Source of the DNA: Shimia aestuarii
Lineage (GTDB): Bacteria; Pseudomonadota; Alphaproteobacteria; Rhodobacterales; Rhodobacteraceae
DNA length: 64,000 nucleotides
Assembly: GCF_900114635.1 (NCBI RefSeq)
Contig: NZ_FOTQ01000008.1
Location: 62,001 to 126,000, forward strand
Direction: 5' to 3'
The notes beneath the pieces are model-generated. The model was not told where the DNA came from, did not search any database, and worked only from the letters and a program-made list of their open reading frames with translations. Below, piece after piece: positions 35,374-45,448 of this stretch; within the stretch, counting starts at the first letter, position 1, and the number at the start of each line of letters is the position of its first letter. Position numbers and translations under genes: made by a program.

Positions 35374-37500
35374 ATGACCGATACCAAGAAATGGGCCGAA
35401 CTGGCCGAGAAGGAACTGCGCGGGCGCCCGCTGGACGATCTGACCTGGAAGACGCTGGAAGGCATCGACGTCAAGCCGCTCTATACCGAGGAAGATACCG
35501 ACGGGCTGGACCACATGGGCAGCCTGCCGGGCTTTGGCCCCTTCACGCGCGGCCCCAAGGCGACGATGTATGCCGGGCGTCCGTGGACGATCCGTCAATA
35601 TGCGGGCTTTTCGACCGCCGAGGAATCCAACGCCTTTTACCGTCGCAACCTTGCTGCGGGTCAACAGGGCGTGTCGGTGGCCTTCGACTTGGCGACGCAC
35701 CGTGGCTATGACAGCGACCACCCGCGCGTGGTGGGGGATGTCGGCAAGGCCGGTGTGGCGATCGACTCGATCGAGGACATGAAAATCCTGTTCGACGGCA
35801 TTCCGCTCGACAAGGTGTCGGTGTCGATGACCATGAACGGCGCGGTGATCCCGATCCTTGCCAACTATATCGTGGCCGGTGAAGAACAGGGCCATGACAA
35901 GGCGCTTCTGGCCGGGACCATTCAGAACGACATCCTGAAAGAGTTCATGGTCCGCAACACCTATATCTACCCGCCCGAACCGTCGATGCGGATCATTTCG
36001 GACATCATCGAGTACACCAGCAACGAGATGCCGAAATTCAACTCGATCTCGATTTCCGGCTACCACATGCAGGAAGCGGGCGCGAACCTTGTGCAGGAGC
36101 TGGCCTATACGCTGGCGGACGGGCGCGAATATGTGCGCGCGGCTATGAATGCGGGCATGGATGTCGACAAGTTCGCAGGCCGCCTGTCGTTCTTCTTTGC
36201 GATTGGCATGAACTTCTTCATGGAAGCGGCCAAGCTGCGTGCGGCGCGTACGCTCTGGCACCGCATCATGACCGAGTTCGGTGCGAAATCCGAGCGTTCG
36301 AAAATGCTGCGCACCCACTGCCAGACCTCGGGCGTGAGCTTGCAGGAGCAGGACCCCTATAACAACGTGATCCGCACTGCGTACGAGGCGATGTCGGCGG
36401 TTCTGGGCGGGACTCAAAGCTTGCACACCAACGCGCTTGACGAAGCCATCGCGCTGCCCACCGATTTCTCGGCCCGGATTGCGCGCAACACCCAGCTCAT
36501 CCTGCAGGAAGAGACCGGTGTGACCAACGTGGTCGATCCGCTGGCGGGCTCCTATTACGTTGAAGCGCTGACCGACGAGCTGATCCAGAAAGCCTGGGCG
36601 CTGATGGAAGAGGTCGAGGAAATGGGTGGCATGACCAAGGCCGTGGCCTCGGGCATGCCCAAGCTGCGGATCGAGGAATCGGCCGCAACCCGTCAGGCGA
36701 TGATCGACAAGGGCGACGAGGTGATCGTCGGGGTCAACAAGTACCGCAAGGACAAGGAAGACCCGATCGACATTCTGGACGTGGACAACGTGGCCGTACG
36801 TGAGAGCCAGATTGCCCGTCTCGAGAAAATCCGCGCGACACGTGACAACGCGGCCTGCGAGGCCGCGCTGAACGAGCTGACGCGGGTTGCGAAAGAGGGA
36901 GGCAATCTGCTCGCCGCCGCTGTGGAGGCAGCGCGCGCACGGGCATCTGTTGGGGAAATCAGCATGGCTATGGAAAAGGAATTCGGTCGTCACCGCGCCG
37001 AGGTCAAGACGCTGGCCGGAGTGTATGGCGCCGCCTACGAGGGCGACGAGGGCTTTGCCGCGATCCAGAAATCGGTCGAGGACTTTGCCAACGACGAGGG
37101 GCGCCGTCCGCGGATGCTGGTCGTGAAGATGGGGCAGGACGGACATGACCGTGGTGCCAAGGTGATCGCGACAGCCTTTGCCGATATCGGCTTTGACGTG
37201 GATGTGGGCCCGCTGTTCCAGACCCCGGACGAAGCGGCGCAGGACGCGGTGGACAACGACGTGCATGTCGTCGGGATCTCGTCCCAGGCCGCCGGGCACA
37301 AGACGCTGGCACCGCAGTTGATCGAGGCGCTCAAGGCGAAAGACGCGGGTGATATCATCGTGATCTGTGGCGGGGTGATCCCGCAGCAGGATTACGAATT
37401 CCTGCAGAAGGCGGGTGTGAAGGCGATCTTTGGCCCCGGCACCAATATTCCGGAAGCCGCGCAGGATATTCTGAAGCTGATCCGCCAAGCGCGCGGGTAA
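35374..37500 (+). CDS. Methylmalonyl-CoA mutase, fused alpha/B12 chain
   Basis: A 708-residue adenosylcobalamin-dependent mutase converting (R)-methylmalonyl-CoA to succinyl-CoA. Residues 20-545 are the substrate TIM barrel, with the catalytic region [20 protein letters not shown] and the acyl-CoA contact [12 protein letters not shown]; residues 575-708 are the B12 domain with DxHxxG in [10 protein letters not shown] (axial histidine about residue 591). A GAGGAA site seven bases ahead decides the start at 35374. It completes the pathway begun by pccB and pccA. No methylmalonyl-CoA epimerase or MeaB chaperone gene was recognised in the window. Confidence 0.95.
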   Translation: MTDTKKWAELAEKELRGRPLDDLTWKTLEGIDVKPLYTEEDTDGLDHMGSLPGFGPFTRGPKATMYAGRPWTIRQYAGFSTAEESNAFYRRNLAAGQQGVSVAFDLATHRGYDSDHPRVVGDVGKAGVAIDSIEDMKILFDGIPLDKVSVSMTMNGAVIPILANYIVAGEEQGHDKALLAGTIQNDILKEFMVRNTYIYPPEPSMRIISDIIEYTSNEMPKFNSISISGYHMQEAGANLVQELAYTLADGREYVRAAMNAGMDVDKFAGRLSFFFAIGMNFFMEAAKLRAARTLWHRIMTEFGAKSERSKMLRTHCQTSGVSLQEQDPYNNVIRTAYEAMSAVLGGTQSLHTNALDEAIALPTDFSARIARNTQLILQEETGVTNVVDPLAGSYYVEALTDELIQKAWALMEEVEEMGGMTKAVASGMPKLRIEESAATRQAMIDKGDEVIVGVNKYRKDKEDPIDILDVDNVAVRESQIARLEKIRATRDNAACEAALNELTRVAKEGGNLLAAAVEAARARASVGEISMAMEKEFGRHRAEVKTLAGVYGAAYEGDEGFAAIQKSVEDFANDEGRRPRMLVVKMGQDGHDRGAKVIATAFADIGFDVDVGPLFQTPDEAAQDAVDNDVHVVGISSQAAGHKTLAPQLIEALKAKDAGDIIVICGGVIPQQDYEFLQKAGVKAIFGPGTNIPEAAQDILKLIRQARG

Positions 37501-37594
37501 GGGCTGCCGGGGGGGTTGCCCCCCCGGACCCGCAGGATAGCCGGGGGTTTTGCACCCCCGGACCCCCGCAGAGTATTTCCGGCAAAATGAAGAG
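37501..37594 (+). repeat. Composite intergenic repeat, copy 3
   Basis: After the mutase stop, two GC-rich hairpins (CCGGGGGGG with CCCCCCCGG near 37507-37527; CCGGGGG with CCCCCGG near 37541-37561) are followed by GAGTATTTCCGGCAAAATGA and AG. The tail is the same as in the other copies, with the CAAAATGAAG variant shared by copies 5 and 6. Confidence 0.75.
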
Positions 37595-37699
37595 AGAGGC
37601 GCGGTCCGAAAGGGCGGCGCCTTTTCCTGTTTGTGAAAGGGCTTTCAACTTGGTCAGGGAAGGCGTTTTATGCGGGCAGGTAACGTGAGGGAGGCGCGC

Positions 37700-38305
37700 A
37701 TGGAATTGGATCATCTGGCGGTGGCCGGGGAGACGCTGGACGCGGCGGTGGCGCATATTGAAGAGGCGTTGGGGGTGGAGATGCTGCCCGGTGGCAAGCA
37801 TGATCATTTTGGCACCTATAATCGGCTTTTGGGCCTCGGGGGCGGGTTGTACCTTGAGGCGATTGCGATTGATCCGGAGGCGGAAAAGCCGGGGCAGGCG
37901 CGGTGGTTTGATCTCGACCGGTTTTCCGGCGGGCCGCGGTTGCAGAACTGGATCTGCCGGGTGACGGATATGGATGCGGCGCTGGCGGGGCTGGATGTGG
38001 ATGCCGGGGTGCCGGTGGCGTTGAGGCGGGGCGATCTGCGCTGGCGGATGGCGGTGCCCGGGAGCGGTGTGTTGCCGTTTGACAATTGTTTTCCGGCGTT
38101 GATTCAATGGGATGTGGCAGTGACACCGGCAGAGCTTCTGGCGCCGTCGGGCTGTTCCTTGCGGCGTCTTGAGGTGGCGCATCCACAGGCGGCGTCGTTG
38201 CGGGCAGCGGTGGCTCTGGACGATGCGCGGGTGGTGTTCGTGGAGGGCGAAAGCGCGTTGCGCGCCGCGTTCGACACGCCACACGGGGTCAGGGTGCTGG
38301 CATGA
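37700..38305 (+). CDS. VOC / glyoxalase-like domain protein
   Basis: A 201-residue protein of the Glyoxalase-like (PF13468 type) group. It starts MELDHLAVAGETLDAAVAHI, continues with GGKHDHFGTYNRLLGLGGGL and has a second half beginning WDVAVTPAELLAPSGCSLRR. Members bind a metal through His and Glu, but the reaction here is unknown. GAGGGAGG six bases upstream supports the start at 37700 rather than ten codons earlier. It overlaps the following GNAT gene by 4 bp. Confidence 0.75.
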   Translation: MELDHLAVAGETLDAAVAHIEEALGVEMLPGGKHDHFGTYNRLLGLGGGLYLEAIAIDPEAEKPGQARWFDLDRFSGGPRLQNWICRVTDMDAALAGLDVDAGVPVALRRGDLRWRMAVPGSGVLPFDNCFPALIQWDVAVTPAELLAPSGCSLRRLEVAHPQAASLRAAVALDDARVVFVEGESALRAAFDTPHGVRVLA

Positions 38306-38781
38306 AGCTGCGTCAGGCGGAGCCGGGGGATGCGATGGCGATTGCGCGGATCTGGAACCGGGAGATCCGGGACGGTGTGAGCACGTTCAACAGTGTCGAG
38401 AAGCCGGTGGAGGAAGTCGCGGGGATGATAGCGGCGCGTCCGCAGGCCTGGATCGTGGCCGAAGTGGAGGGCGTCGTGGCCGGGTTTGCGACCTGGTCAC
38501 AGTTTCGCGGCGGTGTGGGGTATGCCCACAGTTTCGAACACACGGTGCACCTGGACGCGGTGGCCCGCGGGCGGGGCGTGGGCCGCGCGTTGATGGCGGC
38601 GGCGGAAGAGGGCGCGCGCCGGGAGGGGGCACATGTCCTGGTGGCCGGGATATCCGGGGAGAACGCGGCGGGAATCGCCTTTCACGAGGCCATGGAATTT
38701 CGGCATGTCGGGCGGATGCCCGAGGTGGGGCGCAAGTTCGGCCGCTGGATGGATTTGATCTTGATGCAAAAAATGCTGTGA
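38302..38781 (+). CDS. GNAT-family N-acetyltransferase (Pat/YncA-like)
   Basis: A 159-residue GNAT. The acetyl-CoA binding motif is LDAVARGRGVGRALMAAAEE (about residues 83-102), preceded by the YAHSFEHTVHLD strand typical of the phosphinothricin/methionine-sulfoximine acetyltransferase branch, and followed by SGENAAGIAFHEAMEFRHVG. Substrate unknown; an amino acid or its analogue is likely. It overlaps the VOC gene by ATGA. Confidence 0.82.
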   Translation: MKLRQAEPGDAMAIARIWNREIRDGVSTFNSVEKPVEEVAGMIAARPQAWIVAEVEGVVAGFATWSQFRGGVGYAHSFEHTVHLDAVARGRGVGRALMAAAEEGARREGAHVLVAGISGENAAGIAFHEAMEFRHVGRMPEVGRKFGRWMDLILMQKML

Positions 38782-38823
38782 TGCGGCGCTGACTTCTGCG
38801 TTTGCAAAGGATATGGTCGCAAC

Positions 38824-39501
38824 ATGTCGATCTGGACCCGTATTTCCGATGCTTTGTCCGCCCTTGCCAAGGGCGAGGGGCTGGCGGCCGTTTTCGAGCG
38901 GCTGAGCACGCCGCCGGAGCGCTCGATTGCCTTCACCATTGCCGTGATCGGACTTGGCGCGAAAATGGCCAAGGCCGACGGGCTGGTGACACGCGACGAG
39001 GTGACGGCCTTTCGCGAAGTGTTCCAGATCGCGCGCGAGGACGAGGCGCAGGCGGCGCGGGTGTTCAACCTTGCGCGGCAGGACGTGTCGGGTTTCGAGG
39101 AATATGCCCATCGGATCAAGGGGTTGTTCGGGCCGAGCAATCAGGGCTTCTGTGACCTGATGGAGGGGTTGTTCCACATCGCGGTGGCGGATGGCGAATA
39201 TCACCCGGCCGAAGATGCGTTTCTTGCCCGGGTGGCGGAAATCCTTGAATTTCCCGAACCGGAGTTTCAAGCGATGCGGGCGCGTTACGTGCCGGATGCG
39301 GAGCCGGACCCCTATAGCGTGCTGGGCGTGACGCCGGACATGCCGCTTGTCGAGATTCGCAAGGCCTGGCGCAAGCTGGTGCGGGAAACCCACCCGGACA
39401 GCATGATTGCGCGCGGGGTGCCGGAAGAAGCGATCCGGCTTGCCGAGAAGCGGATGATCGACATCAACCGCGCCTGGGACCAGATCAACGAGGCCGCGTG
39501 A
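38824..39501 (+). CDS. TerB-domain and J-domain protein (DjlA-like)
   Basis: A 225-residue protein joining a TerB domain (about residues 36-150, IGLGAKMAKADGLVTRDEV and IAVADGEYHPAED) to a C-terminal J-domain (162-225, DPYSVLGVTPDMPLVEIRKA) with the essential HPD at 190-192. It would act as a DnaK co-chaperone similar to DjlA but lacks the N-terminal membrane anchor. A single TTTGCAAA precedes it by 16 bp; I do not regard that as a PccR site. Its stop codon overlaps the next gene start by one base. Confidence 0.87.
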   Translation: MSIWTRISDALSALAKGEGLAAVFERLSTPPERSIAFTIAVIGLGAKMAKADGLVTRDEVTAFREVFQIAREDEAQAARVFNLARQDVSGFEEYAHRIKGLFGPSNQGFCDLMEGLFHIAVADGEYHPAEDAFLARVAEILEFPEPEFQAMRARYVPDAEPDPYSVLGVTPDMPLVEIRKAWRKLVRETHPDSMIARGVPEEAIRLAEKRMIDINRAWDQINEAA

Positions 39502-40526
39502 TGCGGATCGCCACGTATAACGTGGAGTGGTTCAACAATCTGTTTGACGCGCGTGACAAGCTTGTCGTGGATGATCGCTGGTCGGGGCGGCAGGACGTGA
39601 CCCGCGCCCAGCAGGCCGAGGCGCTGGGCATCGTGTTCACGGCGATGGATGCGGATGCGGTCATGATCATCGAGGCGCCAGACCAGAATGGGCGGCGCGA
39701 TGCGGTGGCCGCACTGGAAGATTTTGCCCGCGCCTTTGACCTGCGCACGCGCAAGGCGGTGATGGGGTTCATGAATGACACCCAGCAGGAGATTGCGCTT
39801 CTTTATGATCCGGACGTGTTGAGCGCGCGCCACGATCCGGTTGGCGAGGAAACCGGCAAGAAAGGCGCGGGCGATGCACCGCGCTTTGACGGGGTGTTTC
39901 GGATTGACCTCGATATTGACGCGACCGAAGACCTTGTGAGCTTTTCCAAGCCGCCGCTGGAACTGGCGGTGCGCACGGCAAAGGGGACCGAGCTGCGCAT
40001 GATCGGGGCACATCTCAAATCCAAGGCGCCGCATGGGGCGCGCAACCGCGACCAGGTGATGCGGCTTTCGATTGCCAACCGGCGCAAGCAGCTGGCGCAG
40101 GCGATCTGGCTTCGGGCACGGATCGAGGCACATTTGCGGGCGGGAGAATCGCTCATTCTGCTTGGCGATCTCAATGACGGGCCGGGGCTGGATGAATATG
40201 AACACCTGTTCGGGCGGTCCTCGATCGAGATCGTCATGGGGGAAGAGGGGCCGTTGGGGTTGTTTGATCCCCATGCCCGCGCTGCGCTCAGGCGGCGGCT
40301 GGGGCCGGTGCCGACCTCTGCGCGGTTCTTTCTGCCCAAGCAGGGGCGGTATCTGCAGGCGCTGCTGGATTACGTGATGGTGTCGGAGGACCTGCGGGCG
40401 CGAGAACCGGTCTGGCGGATCTGGCATCCGTTTGATGACCACGATTGCTGGAAGGTGCCGGAGTTGAGAGAGGCGCTGTTGACCGCGTCAGATCATTTTC
40501 CGGTGGTGTTGGATATCGACATTTGA
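39501..40526 (+). CDS. Endonuclease/exonuclease/phosphatase family protein
   Basis: A 341-residue EEP-superfamily phosphodiesterase. The N-terminus MRIATYNVEWFNNLFD has the Asn and the metal Glu region, IGAHLKSKAPHGARNRDQV and LLGDLNDGPGLDEYE supply the central DxN pair, and SDHFPVVLDIDI the terminal Asp-His. These are all catalytic elements of the DNase I-like fold. Substrate (nucleic acid, lipid or other phosphodiester) is unknown. There is no signal peptide. It begins at the stop codon of the J-domain gene (TGATG), so translation is coupled. Confidence 0.82.
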   Translation: MRIATYNVEWFNNLFDARDKLVVDDRWSGRQDVTRAQQAEALGIVFTAMDADAVMIIEAPDQNGRRDAVAALEDFARAFDLRTRKAVMGFMNDTQQEIALLYDPDVLSARHDPVGEETGKKGAGDAPRFDGVFRIDLDIDATEDLVSFSKPPLELAVRTAKGTELRMIGAHLKSKAPHGARNRDQVMRLSIANRRKQLAQAIWLRARIEAHLRAGESLILLGDLNDGPGLDEYEHLFGRSSIEIVMGEEGPLGLFDPHARAALRRRLGPVPTSARFFLPKQGRYLQALLDYVMVSEDLRAREPVWRIWHPFDDHDCWKVPELREALLTASDHFPVVLDIDI

Positions 40527-40558
40527 AATGGCAGGGCTTGAGGCCCATATCTGATGCT

Positions 40559-40933
40559 ATGAGAGTATATGTGATTGCAGTTTGTGCGGCGCTGGCCGCA
40601 CCGGTGGCCCCCGTCATGGCCCAAGCGCAGGGCAGCGAAGAGGACTCGGGCACGAGCCTGATGGAAGAAGGCGCGCGCCTGTTCCTCAAGGGATTGCAGC
40701 AGCAGATGGAGCCCGCCCTTGAAGGGTTGCAGGGCTTTGCCGAGGAGATGGGCCCGCAGATGCGGTCATTCTTTGTCGAGATGGGACCGGCGCTTCAGGA
40801 CCTGATGGAGAAGGTCGAGGACTGGAGCGCCTATCATCCGCCGGAAATGTTGCCCAACGGCGATATCATCCTGCGGCGCAAACAGCCCGAGGAACAGGTT
40901 GATACGCCCGAAGAGGGTGAAACCGATATCTGA
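40559..40933 (+). CDS. Conserved exported protein of unknown function
   Basis: A 124-residue protein with a signal peptide (MRVYVIAVCAALAAPVAPVM). The mature part is acidic and helical with repeated EM/GP phrases (LEGLQGFAEEMGPQMRSFF, VEMGPALQDLMEKVEDW) and a conserved end YHPPEMLPNGDIILRRK. Homologues in Rhodobacterales have sometimes been labelled AAA+ ATPases, but no nucleotide-binding motif is present. Periplasmic, function unknown. Its stop codon runs into repeat copy 4. Confidence 0.75.
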   Translation: MRVYVIAVCAALAAPVAPVMAQAQGSEEDSGTSLMEEGARLFLKGLQQQMEPALEGLQGFAEEMGPQMRSFFVEMGPALQDLMEKVEDWSAYHPPEMLPNGDIILRRKQPEEQVDTPEEGETDI

Positions 40934-41007
40934 GGGGGCCAGCCCCCTCGGTTGAAAATGCGGGCATTTTCACCCTTCACCCCTGGGATATTTGCGGCAA
41001 AAGGAAG
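40932..41007 (+). repeat. Composite intergenic repeat, copy 4
   Basis: GAGGGGGCC/AGCCCCCTC (sharing the TGA of the upstream gene), then a stem TTGAAAATGCGGGCATTTTCA, then a tail ATATTTGCGGCAAAAGGAAG. It differs from copy 2 at only a handful of positions and lies between convergent genes. Confidence 0.8.
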
Positions 41008-41028
41008 TGGGGGCCTGGCGCGCGTGCG

Positions 41029-41520
41029 TCAGGGCATGCGCAGTTCATTGAGTGTCGCGGCGCCGCTGTTGGGGGCGTTCAGGATGAAGAGTCGGTCGAA
41101 TTGCGCCTGTGTCATCTCAACCGGATCCGGCGCGCCAAGCGCGGTCAGGATGCCGGGAAGAGTTTCGACATGACCGACGATGAGCACACGGTCGCCTTCG
41201 TGATCGAATTCCAGCGCATCAAGAAGCGCGGAAGGCGTGTTGGCGGGAAATGAGATCAGGGGCAGATCGAGGGCATTGGCGATGAGGGTGCCGGTCTCCA
41301 CCGTGCGGCGGGCCTCGGAGGTGATCACGACATCGAGGCCGACGGGGCGCAGCATCGTGGCCCAGTTGGCGGCGCGCGCGCGTCCGTCTTCCGTCAGCGC
41401 AGGGTCGGGGCCGTCCTGTTTTTCGGCATGGCGGATGGCAAGCACCAGCTCTTGCGCATGGAGGGGGGCGGCGAGCCACAGGGTGAGGAGCAGAAGCAGG
41501 GTTTTGACAGGTTTGTTCAT
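41029..41520 (-). CDS. Exported histidine phosphatase (SixA-like)
   Basis: A 163-residue protein with a signal peptide (MNKPVKTLLLLLTLWLAAPL, cleavage near HAQ) and a histidine-phosphatase fold. The catalytic motif is LAIRHAEK, where the RHG of phosphoglycerate mutases reads RHA; the second histidine is in VLIVGHVETLP. It should act in the periplasm, substrate unknown. It is followed on the same strand by no gene but preceded by ppx 27 bp upstream, so it may ride on the ppx message. Confidence 0.8.
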   Translation of the reverse strand: MNKPVKTLLLLLTLWLAAPLHAQELVLAIRHAEKQDGPDPALTEDGRARAANWATMLRPVGLDVVITSEARRTVETGTLIANALDLPLISFPANTPSALLDALEFDHEGDRVLIVGHVETLPGILTALGAPDPVEMTQAQFDRLFILNAPNSGAATLNELRMP

Positions 41521-41546
41521 GGTCTTCTGCTCTTTTGACGTGGCTG

Positions 41547-43088
41547 TCAGCCGGTGATCTCGACATGGGGCGTGGCGTCAAGGGCGCTGCAGAGCGAGTG
41601 GAACCGGGCCTCGGCCACCTCGCCGAACAGCGGCTCGGCGGCGGCGGGCAGGATCAGGTGCAGTTCGCGTTTCTTGGGGTGCCATTTGAGATACCCCATG
41701 TCGTCGCGGTTCTGAATCCAGAGCATCGCGCCAAGGCGCATGGCCTTGCCGAGAATTTCCGCCTGAACCTGGTTCTTTTCGTCGAGCAGCCCGGAGAGGG
41801 CCTCAAAGCCGGTGCCTTCGCGCTTGTTGCGGTAGCGGTGCAGCAGGGCGAGGCCGAGAAACACCCGTTCGGAATGTTTCAGACCGCCCAGATTGGCGCG
41901 GGTGGCGGCGTCGAAACAGGTCTGGGCACGGTAGTCGGGATGCGCGCGCCAGCTCACGTCATGCAAGAGGCAGGCGGCCTTGATCAGGCGTTTGCGCTCA
42001 TGATTGGCGGAGCGGAACAGGGAATGCAGAAAGGCGTAGAGCGATTTGCCGAAACCGGGCAGGCGGGCGTCCTTGGCCTCTGCAAAGCGGCAGGCTTCGA
42101 TCAAGGGGTCGCGGGCGCGCAGGCGGTCGGGCATCTGTTCGTAAAGCATGCCTTCGCGGATGCCATAGCTGGAGACCGCGATGTCATGCGGTTTGAAGCG
42201 GCGGACGACGCCTTTGAGCACCTCGATGGCGATGGGGACGAGTTCCATGCGGCTTGAGGAGATGCCGCAGCGCGCGCGCAGCTCTTCAAGGTCGTTCTCG
42301 GCGATATAGCGGGCGGTGGCCCGTACGGATTTGCCGCTCATGCGGTATTCGTGCAGCACGTGCAGCGGGTAGCCGCGCCGCTCCATGTCGATGCGGGCAA
42401 TGGCGCGCCACGACCCCCCGACAAGGAAGAGGCGGTTGTTCTGGACACCCATCTCGGCCTGAAGACGGTCGAGGGTTTCGTCGATGAAGTCCTTGCGCCC
42501 CTTCTTGCCCCCTTTGAGGTCGCGCAGTTTGAGCGGGCCAAGTTGGGAGGTGACACGGCGGCCGACCTCGCCGTTGTTGATCTCGGCCAATTCCATCGAA
42601 GAGCCGCCGATGTCACAGACCAGACCGTAGGCGCCGGGCCAGCCCAGAAGCACACCCTGTGCCGAAAGGCGGGCCTCTTCGCGGCCATCGATCACGTGGA
42701 TGGTGACACCGGTTTCGCGCAGCACATCGGCGCAGAATTCGGCCCCGTCATCAGCTTCGCGCACGGCTGCGGTGGCGACAGCGGTCAGCCCGTCGAGCCC
42801 CATTCCGTCGGCCAGCCGCTGAAAGCGGTGGATCGCGGCGAGGGCGCGGCGGCGACCCTCGGGGTTGAGGTGGCCGGTTTCGCCAAGTCCGGCACCCAGC
42901 GCACACATGATCTTTTCGTTGTAGAAATAGGCCGGGCTGCGCGCGGCGCCGTCAAATACCACGAGACGGACCGAGTTGGAGCCCACATCCACCACGCCGA
43001 CGCGCGACAGCGCGCGTGCCTCGGGGTCGTTAAAAAGCGGACGCCCAAAGAGCGCCCAGTCTTTTGCGGGTTCCGAATTACCGTCCAT
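41547..43088 (-). CDS. ppx: Exopolyphosphatase, Ppx/GppA family
   Basis: A 513-residue Ppx/GppA phosphatase of the ASKHA fold. VGVVDVGSNSVRLVVFDG (near residue 30) is the first phosphate loop and VCDIGGSSMELAEIN the second; the C-terminal third is the HD-like domain (LHDVSWRAHPDYR). It degrades polyphosphate from the end and may also hydrolyse pppGpp. The ppk1 gene lies 52 bp upstream on the same strand, so synthesis and breakdown of polyphosphate are expressed together. Confidence 0.93.
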   Translation of the reverse strand: MDGNSEPAKDWALFGRPLFNDPEARALSRVGVVDVGSNSVRLVVFDGAARSPAYFYNEKIMCALGAGLGETGHLNPEGRRRALAAIHRFQRLADGMGLDGLTAVATAAVREADDGAEFCADVLRETGVTIHVIDGREEARLSAQGVLLGWPGAYGLVCDIGGSSMELAEINNGEVGRRVTSQLGPLKLRDLKGGKKGRKDFIDETLDRLQAEMGVQNNRLFLVGGSWRAIARIDMERRGYPLHVLHEYRMSGKSVRATARYIAENDLEELRARCGISSSRMELVPIAIEVLKGVVRRFKPHDIAVSSYGIREGMLYEQMPDRLRARDPLIEACRFAEAKDARLPGFGKSLYAFLHSLFRSANHERKRLIKAACLLHDVSWRAHPDYRAQTCFDAATRANLGGLKHSERVFLGLALLHRYRNKREGTGFEALSGLLDEKNQVQAEILGKAMRLGAMLWIQNRDDMGYLKWHPKKRELHLILPAAAEPLFGEVAEARFHSLCSALDATPHVEITG

Positions 43089-43140
43089 GCCGTTCCCCGA
43101 ATACGTGCCTGTCTCAATGTGCGCCAGTGACGGGACCGGG

Positions 43141-45315
43141 TCAATCTTCGGTATGGGTCAGTTTGGGCACATCCGAGGCGCCGGCAGAGCCACGGCCCGA
43201 CAAAGAAGGGTTCTCCATGAAGAACCTGTGGCAATTGAACGCAAATTCGCCTTCGGGGACGAGGGTGCGTTCAAACGAGCCATCGGGCTTCATCACCCAG
43301 CTTTGGGCCACGTCAGCCAGGTTGGCGGCCATGACCTGGCTCACGATCTGGGCCTTGACGGTGGCGTTGTTGATCTCGACCAGTGTTTCCACGCGACGGT
43401 TGAGGTTGCGGCCCATCCAGTCGGCGGACGAGATGAAGACGCGCGCTTTCTTGTGGGGCAGGCCGTGGCCATTGCCGAAACAGACGATGCGGGAATGTTC
43501 AAGGAAGCGCCCGACGATGGATTTGACGCGGATATTGTCGCTGAGGCCCTTGATACCGGGGCGCAAACCGCAGATGCCGCGAATAACGAGGCTGATCTTT
43601 ACCCCGGCCTGGCTGGCGGCGTAGAGCGCGTCGATCACCTCGGCGTCGATGAGCGAGTTCATCTTGGCCCAGATCTCGGCGGGTTTGCCAGCCCGCGCGT
43701 GTTCGCTTTCGGCGGCGATCATCTCGAGCAGGCGGGATTTCAGCGAGATCGGGGAAATCGCGAGGTTGTCGAGCTTTTCCGGCTCCACGTAGCCCGAGAG
43801 ATAGTTGAACACCTTGGTCGCGTCGCGGCCCAGTTCTGTGTCGCAGGTGAAGAAGCTGACATCGGTGTAGATCTTGGCCGTGATCGGGTGATAGTTGCCG
43901 GTGCCATAATGGGTGTAGGTCACAAGCTGGTCGCCTTCGCGGCGCACCACGGTGGAAATCTTGGCGTGAGTCTTGAGGTCGAGGAAGCCGTAGACCACAT
44001 GCGCGCCCGCGCGTTCAAGGCGGCGGGACTGGCGGATATTGGCGGCTTCGTCAAACCGCGCCTTGAGTTCGACCAGCGCCGTGACGGATTTGCCGTCCTC
44101 GGCGGCTTCGCACAATGCTTCGACGATGGGCGACAGCTTGGAGGTTCGATAAAGCGTCTGCTTGATCGCGACGACGTCGGGGTCGCGCGCCGCCTGTTGC
44201 AGGAAACGCACCACCATGTCGAAGGTTTCATATGGGTGATGCAGCAGCATATCTTTCTGTCGGATGGCGGCAAACATGTCGCCGTCGAAATCCTGTACCC
44301 GTTCGGGCACGCGGGGCGTGAAGGAGGGCCAGAGCAGGTCGGAGCGCTCATCCAGCACCAGCTCCTTGAGGTCGGCGAGGCCGATCATGCCGTCGATCTC
44401 GACCACCTCGTCTTCGGTGACGTGCAGCTCGTCCATGATCAGCGCCTTGAGCGACTTGGGGGCGTCTGTCGAGATCTTCATGCGCACGACTTCGCCGCGG
44501 CGGCGGCGTTTCAGGGCAACTTCGAATTCGCGCACGAGGTCTTCGGCTTCGTCCTCGACCTCGAGATCGCTGTCGCGCAGCACGCGGAAGGCACAGTGGC
44601 CCTTGGCCTTGTAGCCGGGGAACAGGCTGTCCAGATGCAGGAGCAGCAGTTCTTCGAGCGGCAAGGCGCGGGTGGTGCCTTCGGGGGCGGGCAGGAAGAT
44701 GAAGCGGTCGATTTGGTGCGGGATCGGCAGAAGCGCCTGAAGCGCGCGCTTGTCTTTGTTGCGTTCCAGTTGCAGCGCCAGCGAATAGCCGGTGTTGGGG
44801 ATGAAGGGGAACGGGTGCGCCGGGTCGATGGCGAGCGGCGAAAGCACCGGGAACACCTTGTTCAGAAAGACGGATTCCAGATGGGTCTTGTCGTCATCGG
44901 TCAGGGATTTGTGGTCGAGAATATGGATGTTCTCGGATTCCATTTCGGCGCGCAGGGCGATGAACATGCGCTGCTGGCTTTGCAGCAGGTTGCGGGCATC
45001 GTCGTTGATCAGGACAAGCTGTTCGGCGGGGCTCAGCCCGTCCTGGGCCGGGGTGGAATTGTTCTCGCGCACCAGCTCGCGCAGGCCTGCGACGCGCACG
45101 GTGTAGAATTCGTCAAGGTTGGTGGCCGAGATCGACAGGAACCGCAGGCGTTCGAGCAGGGGGACGCGGGGATTCTCGGCCTCTTCCAACACGCGCCAAT
45201 TGAAACCCAGCCAGCTGAGTTCGCGGTTGTAGAAGCGTCCCGGGCCGGAAAGATCAATTTCGGGCAGGTCGATCGGGGCGGGGAAATCGGATTTCAGAAA
45301 GTCGGCTTGGGTCAT
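43141..45315 (-). CDS. ppk1: Polyphosphate kinase 1
   Basis: A 724-residue PPK1 that makes polyphosphate from ATP. Recognisable parts are the N-terminal domain ([19 protein letters not shown]), the central [20 protein letters not shown] region, and the phospho-histidine region [20 protein letters not shown]; the second active-site segment is [20 protein letters not shown] with [10 protein letters not shown]. It is bound to the inner membrane in other bacteria. It is the first gene of the ppk1-ppx pair and lies 133 bp from hdaA. Confidence 0.95.
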   Translation of the reverse strand: MTQADFLKSDFPAPIDLPEIDLSGPGRFYNRELSWLGFNWRVLEEAENPRVPLLERLRFLSISATNLDEFYTVRVAGLRELVRENNSTPAQDGLSPAEQLVLINDDARNLLQSQQRMFIALRAEMESENIHILDHKSLTDDDKTHLESVFLNKVFPVLSPLAIDPAHPFPFIPNTGYSLALQLERNKDKRALQALLPIPHQIDRFIFLPAPEGTTRALPLEELLLLHLDSLFPGYKAKGHCAFRVLRDSDLEVEDEAEDLVREFEVALKRRRRGEVVRMKISTDAPKSLKALIMDELHVTEDEVVEIDGMIGLADLKELVLDERSDLLWPSFTPRVPERVQDFDGDMFAAIRQKDMLLHHPYETFDMVVRFLQQAARDPDVVAIKQTLYRTSKLSPIVEALCEAAEDGKSVTALVELKARFDEAANIRQSRRLERAGAHVVYGFLDLKTHAKISTVVRREGDQLVTYTHYGTGNYHPITAKIYTDVSFFTCDTELGRDATKVFNYLSGYVEPEKLDNLAISPISLKSRLLEMIAAESEHARAGKPAEIWAKMNSLIDAEVIDALYAASQAGVKISLVIRGICGLRPGIKGLSDNIRVKSIVGRFLEHSRIVCFGNGHGLPHKKARVFISSADWMGRNLNRRVETLVEINNATVKAQIVSQVMAANLADVAQSWVMKPDGSFERTLVPEGEFAFNCHRFFMENPSLSGRGSAGASDVPKLTHTED

Positions 45316-45448
45316 GATACGAACAATATAGGGAGTGGGTAACGGGATCGTAACACTAGGCGTGTTTTTTCAGGACGTCCAGCGGGTTAGCCGTGTGGGG
45401 ACAAGCGCTTTAGAGGCCGCTTGAAAGGCGTTTGCAAATGCCTTGGCG

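Noticed and set aside
34651-37488. A 945-codon open frame on the minus strand opposite pccA and the mutase
   Set aside because: It is the antisense shadow of highly conserved genes. GC-rich codon use keeps the opposite frame open; the product matches no family and is rich in Arg, His and Val.
38801-38808. Single TTTGCAAA octamer before the J-domain gene (also at 45431 and inside betA at 23295)
   Set aside because: Isolated octamers are expected by chance in 64 kb; these lack a partner site and the genes have no propionate link.
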